10,694 nt of DNA from DATKMG01 sp035541995 (GTDB lineage: Bacteria; Acidobacteriota; Terriglobia; Versatilivoradales; Versatilivoraceae): contig DATKMG010000230.1 of NCBI GenBank assembly GCA_035541995.1, forward strand, positions 1 to 10,694. The letters are read 5' to 3'. Under the pieces are notes generated by a model. That model made no database searches, was not told where the DNA came from, and worked only from the letters and a program-made list of their open reading frames with translations. This document shows, piece by piece, positions 1 to 6,791 of the stretch (its first letter is position 1; every line of letters starts with the position of its first letter). A program made the position numbers and the translations under genes.

Positions 1-37
1 TAAAACACAAAATTGAGCCCTTGGGATTCTTGACCAG
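1..37. repeat. 37-bp exact direct repeat of 493-529, at the window edge
   Basis: Bases 1-37 are identical to bases 493-529 and diverge from base 38 (compared with 530) onward. The offset is 492 bp, exactly 164 codons, so both copies are read in the same lon frame. The copy at 493-529 lies in its expected place just before Walker A. The copy at 1-37 lies where Lon should continue with different sequence. The left extent of the repeat is cut by the edge. A chimeric or misassembled contig end is more likely than a real duplication. Confidence 0.9.
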
Positions 38-1558
38 GAACCGCTTGGCAATTTCCAGCTTCTCGGGTTCGGTATAACCCGAAATCCGGATGATCTCCAT
101 TCGGTCCTGGAGGGGTTGCGGAATCGTGTGGATCACATTAGCCGTGGCTATAAACATGACCTGAGAAAGATCATATTCCACATCCAGATAGTGATCGACA
201 AAGGTGTGGTTCTGCTCCGGATCAAGGACTTCCATCAAGGCTGCTGAAGGATCTCCCCTGAAATCCATGCTCATTTTGTCGACTTCATCGAGCAGGAAGA
301 CCGGATTCTTGGTCCCTGCTTTTTTCATCATTTGAATGATTTGACCGGGTAAGGCACCAATATAGGTGCGACGGTGTCCGCGAATTTCAGCCTCATCTCG
401 AACCCCACCCAAGGAGAGCCGCACAAATCGTCGCCCGGTGGCTCGAGCAATGGAGGCGGCCAGGGAGGTCTTCCCGACACCCGGCGGGCCAATAAAACAC
501 AAAATTGAGCCCTTGGGATTCTTGACCAGCTGGCGAACGGCCAGAAATTCGATAATCCGTTCTTTGATCTTCTCCAACCCGTAGTGGTCGGTTTCCAGGA
601 CTTTTTCGGCGTTCTCGACACTGTGAATTTCCTTGGACCGCTTCTTCCACGGCACAGCCAATAGCCAGTCGATATAGTTCCGGCTCACCGTTGATTCCGC
701 CGACATCGGGGGCATCATTTCCAGTCGTTTCAGCTCCTGGAGAGCCTTCTCCATCGTGTCTTTGGGCATCCCGGCGGTTTCGATCTTCTTCTTCAATTCG
801 TCGATCTCTGATTTTTCGTTGCGGCCCAGCTCCTTCTGAATCGCCTTCATCTTTTCGCTCAGGTAGTACTCTTTTTGAGCCTTTTCCATCTGGCGTTTCA
901 CCCGGGAATTTATCGTGCGATCCATGTTGAGCTTCTCAATCTCGATGTCCAGGAGATCGCACAGTCGGTTCAATCGTTCCACCGGGTTGAAAATCTCCAG
1001 CAATTCCTGCTTCTCCTCGATGCTGATGGTGAGGTTTGCCGCGATCGTATCCGAGAGACGTCCAACATCTTCGACCCGGATAGCCGAGAGTGTCGTATCG
1101 GAGTTCAGATTCTGGCTGAGCTTCACATACTGCTCGAAAAGAGCCGTTACCTTACTGGTCAGGGTTTCAGACGCAGGAATGGACGGAGTTGCCGCAGGGA
1201 CGGTTCTTAACACCGCCTTCATGTAGCGATCCTCGTCCAGGATCTGTACAGCCTTGGCTCGCTCTATACCCTCCACGAGCACCTTGATGTTGCCGTCGGG
1301 AAGTCGAAGGCTTTGCACAATGTTGGCTATGGTACCCACCGAGTAGATCTCGTTCGGCTTGGGATCATCCAGCGCAGCGTCATGCTGGGTGGCCAGGAAA
1401 ATCCGCTTGTCGCCATTAAAAGCAACCTCCAGGGCTTTCACGGAAGCAGGCCTGCCGATTACAAAGGGAATCATCATGTAGGGGAATAACACTACATCCC
1501 GGATCGGCACCATGGGCAATGTGAAAAAATCAGACTTTTCTTTGGGTTTGTTAAACAT
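1..1558 (-). CDS. lon: Lon ATP-dependent protease, N-terminal and AAA+ part (3' end off the window)
   Basis: ATP-dependent cytosolic serine protease that degrades misfolded and regulatory proteins. About 519 residues are visible. The N-terminal substrate-binding domain begins with the family-typical PMVPIRDVVLFPYM stretch. A coiled linker rich in Lys and Glu follows (about 220-300), then the AAA+ module with Walker A GPPGVGKT at residues 357-364 and Walker B FLLDEVDKM with its Asp near 424. Both lie within one residue of the E. coli Lon positions. The proteolytic domain with the Ser-Lys dyad is beyond the left edge. The ATG at 1558 gives the normal N-terminal length but has only a weak, distant GGAG upstream. 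The gene lies 32 bp after clpX and probably shares its transcript. Odd point: after LEIAKRFLV (501-509) the sequence does not continue as Lon normally does (usually PKQ...). It repeats residues 344-355 (LVKNPKGSILCF), so the last 12 visible residues are suspect. Identity is certain; the left end is not. Confidence 0.97.
   Translation of the reverse strand, partial: MFNKPKEKSDFFTLPMVPIRDVVLFPYMMIPFVIGRPASVKALEVAFNGDKRIFLATQHDAALDDPKPNEIYSVGTIANIVQSLRLPDGNIKVLVEGIERAKAVQILDEDRYMKAVLRTVPAATPSIPASETLTSKVTALFEQYVKLSQNLNSDTTLSAIRVEDVGRLSDTIAANLTISIEEKQELLEIFNPVERLNRLCDLLDIEIEKLNMDRTINSRVKRQMEKAQKEYYLSEKMKAIQKELGRNEKSEIDELKKKIETAGMPKDTMEKALQELKRLEMMPPMSAESTVSRNYIDWLLAVPWKKRSKEIHSVENAEKVLETDHYGLEKIKERIIEFLAVRQLVKNPKGSILCFIGPPGVGKTSLAASIARATGRRFVRLSLGGVRDEAEIRGHRRTYIGALPGQIIQMMKKAGTKNPVFLLDEVDKMSMDFRGDPSAALMEVLDPEQNHTFVDHYLDVEYDLSQVMFIATANVIHTIPQPLQDRMEIIRISGYTEPEKLEIAKRFLVKNPKGSILCF
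493..529. repeat. Second copy of the 37-bp direct repeat, in the native lon position
   Basis: This copy encodes the residues immediately before the Lon Walker A motif (LVKNPKGSILCF, residues 344-355), where the family expects them. It is therefore taken as the original copy, and the match at 1-37 as derived or artefactual. Confidence 0.9.
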
Positions 1559-1590
1559 CCTGGTTAGGCTTCAACTCCGAAGGCAGTCAA

Positions 1591-2826
1591 TTATCCCGCT
1601 TTTTCCAAGAGGGAAAGGTCGATTCGATTGGATCTCACCATCTCGCTGGTCATCACAAATTCCTTCAACTTGCGTTGGGCAGGGAGAAAATACATCAAGT
1701 CCAGCATCAAATCCTCAATGATTATTCGCAATCCACGGGCACCTACTTTGCGTTGTTGCGCCAGGTCGGCAATGGCCTCTAAGGCCTCTTCGTCAAAGCG
1801 GAGCTTCACACCCTCATATTCGAAAAGCTTTTGATATTGCTTGACAATGGCATTCTTCGGTCTTGTCAGGATCTCTACAAGGGCAGCTTTGTCGAGATCG
1901 CCCAGCGCACCCACTACGGGCAGCCGTCCAACAAATTCCGGAATCAATCCATATTTGATGAGGTCCACAGGCTCGACCTGCTCGAGCAATTCGAGATTTC
2001 TCCGTTCCTGTATGGTCATCACTTCTGCCCGAAACCCCACCGTTTTCTTGCCAATGCGGCGCTCGATGACCTTTTCCAGCCCAACAAACGCGCCCCCACA
2101 GATGAACAATATATTGGTTGTGTCCACCTGAGTGAATTCCTGGTGAGGGTGTTTTCTTCCCCCTTGAGGCGGCACATTGGCGACTGTACCTTCCAGAATC
2201 TTTAATAGCGCTTGCTGTACACCCTCTCCAGAAACATCTCGCGTGATAGAAGGATTCTCGTCTTTGCGGCAGATCTTGTCGACCTCGTCGATGTAGATGA
2301 TCCCTTGCTGGCATCGTTCCACATCGCCGCTTGCATTCTGTAGGAGCTTCAGGATGATATTCTCGACGTCTTCTCCTACATACCCGGCCTCAGTCAGAGT
2401 CGTGGCATCCACAATGGCAAATGGCACGCTGAGTCGACGCGCCAAGGTCTGGGCCAGAAGGGTTTTACCAGTTCCTGTGGGGCCGATGAGCAGGATGTTG
2501 CTCTTGGTGAGTTCAATCTCGTTTCGTCGCTTGGATAACTCAATTCTCTTGTAGTGATTATAAACGGCGACGGCCAGTTTCTTCTTGGTCTTTTCCTGCC
2601 CGATAACATATTCGTCCAGGTAGGCCTTAACTTCATGGGGCTTAGGAAGAGGATGGGTCTTCCCTTCTGTCTCTACCGTCTGGTCATCTTCAATGATGTC
2701 GTTACATACACGGACGCACTCGTCACATATGAATACCGTAGGGCCTGCAATCAGCTTTCGGACATCATTCTGGCTCTTGTTGCAGAACGAACACCGCAGA
2801 GTCTCTTCGCCATTGTTTCTTTTCAC
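1591..2826 (-). CDS. clpX: ClpX, ATP-dependent unfoldase subunit of ClpXP protease
   Basis: Hexameric AAA+ unfoldase that recognises tagged or specific substrates and threads them into ClpP. With the GTG start at 2826 the protein has 411 residues, normal for ClpX. The N-terminal zinc-binding domain has CxxC pairs at C12/C15 and C34/C37. The AAA+ domain has Walker A GPTGTGKT (115-122), pore loop GYVGED (148-153), Walker B IIYIDE (176-181), the RKH loop (224-226), an arginine-finger GR (300-301) and sensor II GAR (362-364). The ClpP-docking loop reads VGF (263-265) rather than IGF, a conservative change. An in-frame ATG at 2865 would add 13 residues (MGLVGHHSLEGGC) unlike ClpX. The GTG directly behind a strong AAGGAGG is the better start. 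It lies 115 bp after clpP and 32 bp before lon. Confidence 0.98.
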   Translation of the reverse strand: MKRNNGEETLRCSFCNKSQNDVRKLIAGPTVFICDECVRVCNDIIEDDQTVETEGKTHPLPKPHEVKAYLDEYVIGQEKTKKKLAVAVYNHYKRIELSKRRNEIELTKSNILLIGPTGTGKTLLAQTLARRLSVPFAIVDATTLTEAGYVGEDVENIILKLLQNASGDVERCQQGIIYIDEVDKICRKDENPSITRDVSGEGVQQALLKILEGTVANVPPQGGRKHPHQEFTQVDTTNILFICGGAFVGLEKVIERRIGKKTVGFRAEVMTIQERRNLELLEQVEPVDLIKYGLIPEFVGRLPVVGALGDLDKAALVEILTRPKNAIVKQYQKLFEYEGVKLRFDEEALEAIADLAQQRKVGARGLRIIIEDLMLDLMYFLPAQRKLKEFVMTSEMVRSNRIDLSLLEKAG

Positions 2827-2830
2827 GCAA

Positions 2831-2837
2831 CCTCCTT
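2831..2837 (-). promoter_or_regulatory. Shine-Dalgarno sequence deciding the clpX GTG start
   Basis: On the minus strand AAGGAGG ends 4 nt before the GTG at 2826. It sits inside the reading frame of the longer ATG-initiated alternative (2865), which argues that translation starts at the GTG. Confidence 0.8.
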
Positions 2838-2941
2838 CCAGAGAATGGTGCCCAACCAGCCCCAATCTGGCATATCGATAACCGCGGGAATTTTCTTCAG
2901 CGAAAAATAAGACTGTCGGTCAGGAATCCTTCAAATCCGGG

Positions 2942-3526
2942 TCACTCGTGTCGGTAGATCACTTGATCCACCAGACCGTAGTCCCTGGCCTCTTCTGCGG
3001 ACATGATGAAGTCGCGTTCCACATCCCGCTCAACCTTCTCGATGAGCTGACCGGTGTGCTCAGCCAGGATCTTGCTGGTCATTTCCCTCAGCCGCAGTAT
3101 TTCCTTGGCATGAATATTAATGTCTGATGCTTGCCCTGACAGTCCTCCCATCGAAGGCTGATGAATCAGGATGCGGGAGTTGGGCAAAGCAAACCGTTTC
3201 CCTTTAGTGCCCGCAGTCAGCAACAAAGCGCCCATACTGGCGGCCTGTCCCACACAGATAGTCGTCACGTCCGGCCGAATGAATTGCATGGTGTCATAAA
3301 TCGCCAACCCCGCAGTGATAGAACCGCCAGGACTATTAATGTAAAGCGAAATGTCTCGCTGGGGGTCCTCCGCCTCCAGGAAGAGAAGCTGAGCAGTAAC
3401 AAGATTGGCGACACCATCATCAATCGGAGTGCCAATGAAAATGATATTGTCTTTCAACAGACGGGAATAGATGTCATAGGCCCTTTCCCCTCTGCTGGTC
3501 TGCTCAACTACCATTGGTACTAACAT
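2942..3526 (-). CDS. clpP: ClpP, ATP-dependent Clp protease proteolytic subunit
   Basis: Serine peptidase that forms the two-ring tetradecameric chamber of ClpXP in the cytosol. The 194 residues match the usual length. The N-terminus (MLVPMVVEQTSRGERAYDIY) is family-typical and has little or no propeptide. The catalytic triad is visible: Ser97 in GQAASMGA, His122 in ILIHQPS, and Asp172 in VERDFIMSAEEA. The oxyanion-loop signature SPGGS is at about residues 65-69. The first ATG at 3526 is chosen; Met5 is a weaker alternative. A modest AGGG precedes the start. The gene lies 41 bp after tig and 115 bp before clpX, the conserved tig-clpP-clpX-lon order. It appears intact. Confidence 0.98.
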   Translation of the reverse strand: MLVPMVVEQTSRGERAYDIYSRLLKDNIIFIGTPIDDGVANLVTAQLLFLEAEDPQRDISLYINSPGGSITAGLAIYDTMQFIRPDVTTICVGQAASMGALLLTAGTKGKRFALPNSRILIHQPSMGGLSGQASDINIHAKEILRLREMTSKILAEHTGQLIEKVERDVERDFIMSAEEARDYGLVDQVIYRHE

Positions 3527-3567
3527 CTGACCCTATGCCTCGAACGGATGTGCAGGAAATTTGGGTA

Positions 3568-4869
3568 TCAGGACTGCAAGATCATTCCTTGAGGATCCTT
3601 GAACGATGCCAGGCTCAATAGCAAATCCATCGTCTTCCGGTTTCTTATCCTGTTTTTGATTCTATCGGCGCCCCCATCCTTTGTCAAGCGCGATTTGAAC
3701 GCCTCTACGCTCTGTTTCGCTTCCCGTGCGCGTTTCACGATCTCCTCCTCCACTTCCCCATCACTGACCTCCAGCTTCTCCCGATCCGCGATATGATCAA
3801 GGAGCAGGGACACTCGGACGTCGTGCTCGGCTCTCTGCTTTTGTTTCAGTCGCACTTCAGACCAATTTGCACCCAATGTCTGGGGGTGTATTCCTCGCAT
3901 GATCAAACCCCGAACATACTCGTTCATTCGAGCCTCCGTTTGACGCTCCACCAGTGCCTGGGGAACCTCGAACAGGCTCAAATCCAGAATGGTCTCCAGG
4001 AGTTTCTCCTGCATCTCCTGCCTGGCCGCCTGCTCTTTGCCGGCTTGAAGATCTTGACGGATCTTGAGGCGCAGTTCCTCGATTGAGTTATAGTCACCCA
4101 CGTTCTTGGCAAAGTCATCATTCAATTCGGGAATCTTCTTCGACTTAAGGGCCTGAACCTGGACAACATACCGGACCTGTTTGCCTGCCATCTCTCTGCC
4201 CGGGTAATCGGCAGGATAGCTGACTGAAAAAGTCTTCGTTTCGCCGGGCTTGGCCCCTTGGAGGTTTCTGGTGAATTCCTCAATCGTACCTTCTCCACCC
4301 ACTTCGATGTACGTTTCCTTGGACTCAAAGTCGGGGCGACTTTCATCCAGGTATGTCCCTTTGTAGGCAACCACGGCGAAGTCTCCATCCTGAATAGCTC
4401 GATCCTCAATGGGAGAAAATTCTGCCAGGCGTTCCTGCATCTGCTCCAAGGTCTTCTCGATTTCCTCTTCCTTGACCTCCGGATGGACTTTCTCCACTTC
4501 CAGCCCTCGGTAATTTGAAATCTCTAGCTTGGGCAGGACTTCGAAAGAGGCGGTAAAACTCAATGTGCCGCCGTCTTCATATTTCAAATCCTGCACCTTG
4601 GGAGTAGCGAGAGGAGACAGGTTCTCCGCCTCAAGCGCCTTCAAAAGATGGTTTTGAACGGCTCGCTCCAAGAAATCCTCTCGGATTGCTGGTCGATAGT
4701 GCCTTAACACTACCGAAAGGGGCGCTTTGCCTGGCCTGAACCCGGGCACCTTTGCTTTCTGACGATAGCGCTCACAGAGCAGGCTGTATTCTTCCTTTAG
4801 GTTCTCGGGAGGAACCTCAATAAGGACTTCGCGCTTGCATGAACTAATATGATTGACTTCGGTCTTCAA
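3568..4869 (-). CDS. tig: Trigger factor, ribosome-associated chaperone and peptidyl-prolyl isomerase
   Basis: Binds ribosomal protein L23 at the exit tunnel and shields nascent chains; its middle domain is FKBP-like. The 433 residues match the family (E. coli 432). The N-terminal ribosome-binding domain carries GFRPGKAP at residues 43-50, exactly where E. coli has GFRKGKVP. The FKBP-like PPIase domain spans about 155-240 (for example GDFAVVAYKG and an EFTRNLQGAKPGE stretch). The helical C-terminal chaperone domain fills the rest, with many Lys, Glu and Arg residues. The start is TTG at 4869; no ATG lies near, the N-terminus KTEVNHISSCKREV aligns with the family start, and a GAGG lies 8 nt upstream. 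It is preceded at 76 bp by tRNA-Leu and followed at 41 bp by clpP, whose products act later in the same quality-control pathway. Confidence 0.97.
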   Translation of the reverse strand: MKTEVNHISSCKREVLIEVPPENLKEEYSLLCERYRQKAKVPGFRPGKAPLSVVLRHYRPAIREDFLERAVQNHLLKALEAENLSPLATPKVQDLKYEDGGTLSFTASFEVLPKLEISNYRGLEVEKVHPEVKEEEIEKTLEQMQERLAEFSPIEDRAIQDGDFAVVAYKGTYLDESRPDFESKETYIEVGGEGTIEEFTRNLQGAKPGETKTFSVSYPADYPGREMAGKQVRYVVQVQALKSKKIPELNDDFAKNVGDYNSIEELRLKIRQDLQAGKEQAARQEMQEKLLETILDLSLFEVPQALVERQTEARMNEYVRGLIMRGIHPQTLGANWSEVRLKQKQRAEHDVRVSLLLDHIADREKLEVSDGEVEEEIVKRAREAKQSVEAFKSRLTKDGGADRIKNRIRNRKTMDLLLSLASFKDPQGMILQS

Positions 4870-4877
4870 TGCACAAA

Positions 4878-4886
4878 CCTCAACCT
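4878..4886 (-). promoter_or_regulatory. Shine-Dalgarno sequence deciding the tig TTG start
   Basis: On the minus strand AGGTTGAGG ends 8 nt before TTG 4869. It supports the non-ATG start that the protein alignment also requires. Confidence 0.6.
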
Positions 4887-4945
4887 TAGTGAAATGAAAA
4901 AGCTTCCAGACTATTTGCGGGTGAGGAAAACCGGCTGGGAAGATA

Positions 4946-5030
4946 TGGTGCGAAAGAGGGGAGTCGAACCCCTACCCCTTGCGGGACTGGATCCTAAGTC
5001 CAGCGCGTCTGCCAATTCCGCCACTTTCGC
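4946..5030 (-). tRNA. tRNA-Leu (anticodon UAG), CCA encoded
   Basis: On the minus strand the gene opens with acceptor strand GCGAAAG (5030-5024) and closes with CTTTCGC (4956-4950), discriminator A and an encoded CCA (4948-4946). The anticodon stem CTGGA/TCCAG encloses the loop CTTAGGA, with anticodon TAG, which reads CUA and CUG leucine codons. The D-arm GCGGAATTGGCAGACGC and a long variable arm (CCCGCAAGGGG) are typical of class II tRNA-Leu. The T-loop carries TTCGACT. Total length is 85 nt including CCA. It lies 76 bp upstream of tig in the same direction and may share its promoter. Confidence 0.97.
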
Positions 5031-5506
5031 GAAAGTAGCCCTCTTTTCAGCGCGAGAGTGGATCTGAGTTTGCGCAACCTCGTCTGATAAGCCAGCAAAT
5101 ACGTTAGCCGGAGCTACACTTCTCCACCCGTGCCTCGCAAAGAGTTATCCGCCTCATGCCTCTTATCCTGAACTTATATCATGGGATGAGTTTCAGTGTC
5201 AACGCCTGTAGTCTTCAAGGCTGACATCTAAAGAGCATCAAGATGAAGGGGCTTTGATGGGAGACATCTGCACGTAGTATCCAAAGTTAGTCCCTTCGTC
5301 TTCATGTCTTCATAAATAACAAATCAAGCAGGATTCTGCAGTCATTGCCTGGGACGTGCAACGAAAAATCGAATTTTGCAACTTACCAACGAGAATCTCC
5401 GTAAGGATAGTAATTAGGCAATATCAATATCGACAGGGATGCGGTACAAGGTGGCGATGGACCACCAAGGAGTTTCGGATTTCGAAATGACACTCCGAGG
5501 TTATTG
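5031..5506. other. Intergenic region, 476 bp, between divergent tRNA-Leu and a small plus-strand gene
   Basis: No supported gene here. It contains the candidate minus-strand promoter at 5173-5202 and, at its right end, the GAGG Shine-Dalgarno of the next gene. The 5023-5036 palindrome overlaps the tRNA start. No RNA gene, recognisable terminator or convincing plus-strand promoter was seen. The stretch looks more AT-rich than the flanking coding DNA. Confidence 0.6.
5173..5202 (-). promoter_or_regulatory. Candidate sigma-70 promoter for tRNA-Leu and tig-clpP-clpX-lon
   Basis: On the minus strand a perfect -35 TTGACA (5202-5197) is followed after 18 bp by TATAAG (5178-5173) as -10. Transcription would start near 5166, giving a leader of about 135 nt before the tRNA 5' end. 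No equally good promoter was seen between the tRNA and tig, which favours co-transcription. Motif-based only. Confidence 0.55.
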
Positions 5507-5773
5507 ATGCTGGTTGGAGGAAGACTCTGGATGGTAAGTCCCTACTTTTTCCTGAACATAACTCTCGCCGTTCTGGCTGATTCCATCGAGGTCGGTCAGG
5601 AGGGTGGGGATATCAAGAGACTCAGTCCTTTGGAGCTAGTAGTAGTGATCATCGTCCTTGGCCTCATTATTTACTTTGGGGCTTGGGCGAAATATATGTC
5701 GACTAAAATGGGAGAGAACCCGGCCAAATGCCGAGCCGGTCCCGAAAGTGAGACTCTCAAGTCCCACAAATGA
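5507..5773 (+). CDS. Small hypothetical membrane protein
   Basis: Unrecognised 88-residue protein. The ATG at 5507 follows GAGG with 6 nt spacing; a TTG one codon earlier is possible but less likely. The first 30 residues contain a weakly hydrophobic stretch (YFFLNITLAVLA). Residues about 42-63 hold a strong membrane segment (ELVVVIIVLGLIIYFGAWAKY) followed by a basic, polar tail of about 27 residues. Between them lies an acidic loop (DSIEVGQEGGDIKR). This suggests either one membrane helix or an N-terminal signal-like segment plus one helix. No catalytic or ligand motif is visible. It lies alone, divergent from the tRNA-tig unit and 269 bp before the sigma factor gene. It could instead be a chance frame, but the hydrophobic pattern and Shine-Dalgarno sequence favour a real gene. 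Confidence 0.5.
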   Translation: MLVGGRLWMVSPYFFLNITLAVLADSIEVGQEGGDIKRLSPLELVVVIIVLGLIIYFGAWAKYMSTKMGENPAKCRAGPESETLKSHK

Positions 5774-5855
5774 ACACTCTGCCTCCAAGATCAAGCTAAT
5801 TAAATAAAACGTAATAGCTAACTGCATAAGAATCGGCTATGTTCTGGAGGCTGGT

Positions 5856-5882
5856 GAACTGGAGAGATAATTGCGAGTCTAA
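5856..5882 (+). promoter_or_regulatory. Candidate ECF-sigma-type promoter upstream of the sigma factor gene
   Basis: GAACTG (5856-5861), 16 bp, then TCTAA (5878-5882) resembles the E. coli sigma-E pattern GAACTT-N16-TCTGA, with one mismatch in each element. It lies about 160 bp before the sigma factor start and points towards it, so autoregulation is conceivable. The specificity of this sigma factor is unknown and the motif is short, so a chance match is quite possible. Confidence 0.25.
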
Positions 5883-6042
5883 ATAGATGGCAGCTTCTCC
5901 GCAGCATGAGCCGACACTCAGAGCTAAGTACTCAGAAAGGGTATCAGTCATCTCATGATTGCAGCACTGAGAAGCATGACACTGATTTTCCAGCGAGCGG
6001 CACTAATCTGAAGCCAAAAAGCAAGAATTCATTCCATTCAAT

Positions 6043-6642
6043 ATGTTCCGATCTGATGCGGCAATCATCAAGCGGGTCCGAAATGGCGATCCATTGGCTT
6101 GGCGATACCTGGTGAGACAGTATGCCGGGCGAGTGTTTAATCTTTGCTATCGCTTCGTTGGCAGATCGGATCAGGCGGAAGAAATAACCAGGGAAACCTT
6201 CATTGCAATTTTTAAGCGCCTGTCCACTCATAGCCAGGAACAGGAAAACTTCCTGACCTGGATTGTGGGAATCACTCGAAACCTCATAGCCGATCAGTAT
6301 CGGCAAGCGCGTGTCGGCCGAATACCTGTGTCAACAGATGCAACTGAAGACAAGGCCCCGATCAGTTCGAGCACAATGCTTCCTTCCCATGCAGGTCCTG
6401 GAGGAGCATGGGAGCGAGAAGAGAACATCGCCTTATTTCATAAGGCCCTGCAGCAGCTCTCCCCCGACCTGCGAGAAGCGGTCATATTAAAGGACCTGGA
6501 GAATTTCAGCCACGGAGAAATAGGAGCCATCTTGAATATCCCGAACATCACTGTGAAATCCAGGATTAATCGTGGTCGAGTGGATTTGGCCAAGTCATTG
6601 CGAAAACACCCGATGCGATCGCTTGATTTGCGGGCTTGGTGA
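6043..6642 (+). CDS. ECF-subfamily RNA polymerase sigma factor (sigma-70 family)
   Basis: Alternative sigma factor expected to bind RNA polymerase core and direct it to a small regulon. The 199 residues contain only the two ECF domains. Sigma-2 spans about 11-91 (GDPLAWRYLVRQYAGRVFNL, then QAEEITRETFIAIFKRL and an FLTWIVGITRNLIADQYRQ stretch). Sigma-4 spans about 130-185 (ALQQLSPDLREAVILKDLEN, then helix-turn-helix HGEIGAILNIPNITVKSRINRGR). They are joined by a linker of about 40 residues. The start is the first ATG after an in-frame stop at 6004; no clear Shine-Dalgarno sequence precedes it. No typical anti-sigma gene (zinc-binding HxxxCxxC or membrane protein) follows; the next gene encodes a GYD protein 149 bp on. 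The small membrane protein upstream is the only nearby membrane-anchored candidate partner, but it shows no anti-sigma motif. Family assignment is firm; ECF group and target genes are unknown. Confidence 0.93.
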   Translation: MFRSDAAIIKRVRNGDPLAWRYLVRQYAGRVFNLCYRFVGRSDQAEEITRETFIAIFKRLSTHSQEQENFLTWIVGITRNLIADQYRQARVGRIPVSTDATEDKAPISSSTMLPSHAGPGGAWEREENIALFHKALQQLSPDLREAVILKDLENFSHGEIGAILNIPNITVKSRINRGRVDLAKSLRKHPMRSLDLRAW

Positions 6643-6644
6643 GT

Positions 6645-6665
6645 GGAGATAAGATTCTTGTCTCC
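6645..6665 (+). terminator. Short stem-loop just after the sigma factor stop codon
   Basis: GGAGATAAG (6645-6653) pairs with CTTGTCTCC (6657-6665) over 9 bp, with one T-G wobble and a 3-nt loop, beginning 3 nt after the stop. No T tract follows, so it is not a classical intrinsic terminator. It could be an mRNA 3' stabiliser or partial terminator between the sigma and GYD genes. Confidence 0.3.
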
Positions 6666-6780
6666 GACTTGGCTCCATTGGCTCCAACCTACCCTTTTCT
6701 GACCCACCCAACCTGTGATATTCTCAGCATTATTCACCTATGGCTGCGGACAACCAACGGGTGTCTCCCCGCAAATGGGG

Positions 6781-6788
6781 AAAGGAGG
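6781..6788 (+). promoter_or_regulatory. Shine-Dalgarno sequence deciding the GYD protein start
   Basis: AAAGGAGG ends 3 nt before ATG 6792. The frame is open further upstream (to 6636, inside the sigma gene), so this site together with the family-typical N-terminus MPKYLLQASYT fixes the start. Confidence 0.8.
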
Positions 6789-6791
6789 CTT

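Noticed and set aside
875..1226. Overlapping plus-strand open frames of about 100-110 residues opposite lon
   Set aside because: They are antisense shadows of a clearly coding Lon frame, with no Shine-Dalgarno sequence or recognisable motif.
1814..2314. 166-residue minus-strand frame within clpX
   Set aside because: Shadow in another frame of the intact ClpX gene; low-complexity translation without a domain.
4849..5067. Plus-strand open frame of 72 residues
   Set aside because: It runs through the complement of tRNA-Leu and the tig start; the translated protein is an artefact of the tRNA gene.
4930..5100. Possible attachment site for an integrative element at tRNA-Leu
   Set aside because: The tRNA is intact, no second copy of its 3' end was seen, and there is no integrase or mobile gene in the window.
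5101..5160. Second minus-strand promoter (TTGCGA, 16 bp, TGTAGC)
   Set aside because: Both elements are poor matches to consensus and the site is weaker than the one at 5173-5202.
5031..5250. CIRCE or similar heat-shock operator for the tig-clp-lon cluster
   Set aside because: No TTAGCACTC-N9-GAGTGCTAA-like element was found; only a plain sigma-70-like promoter is visible.
5906..6115. 69-residue plus-strand frame overlapping the sigma factor start
   Set aside because: No Shine-Dalgarno sequence, polar and motif-free, and it overlaps the well-supported sigma gene in another frame.
6668..6690. Short tandem repeat of TTGGCTCCA
   Set aside because: Only two copies of 9 bp; too short to imply function.
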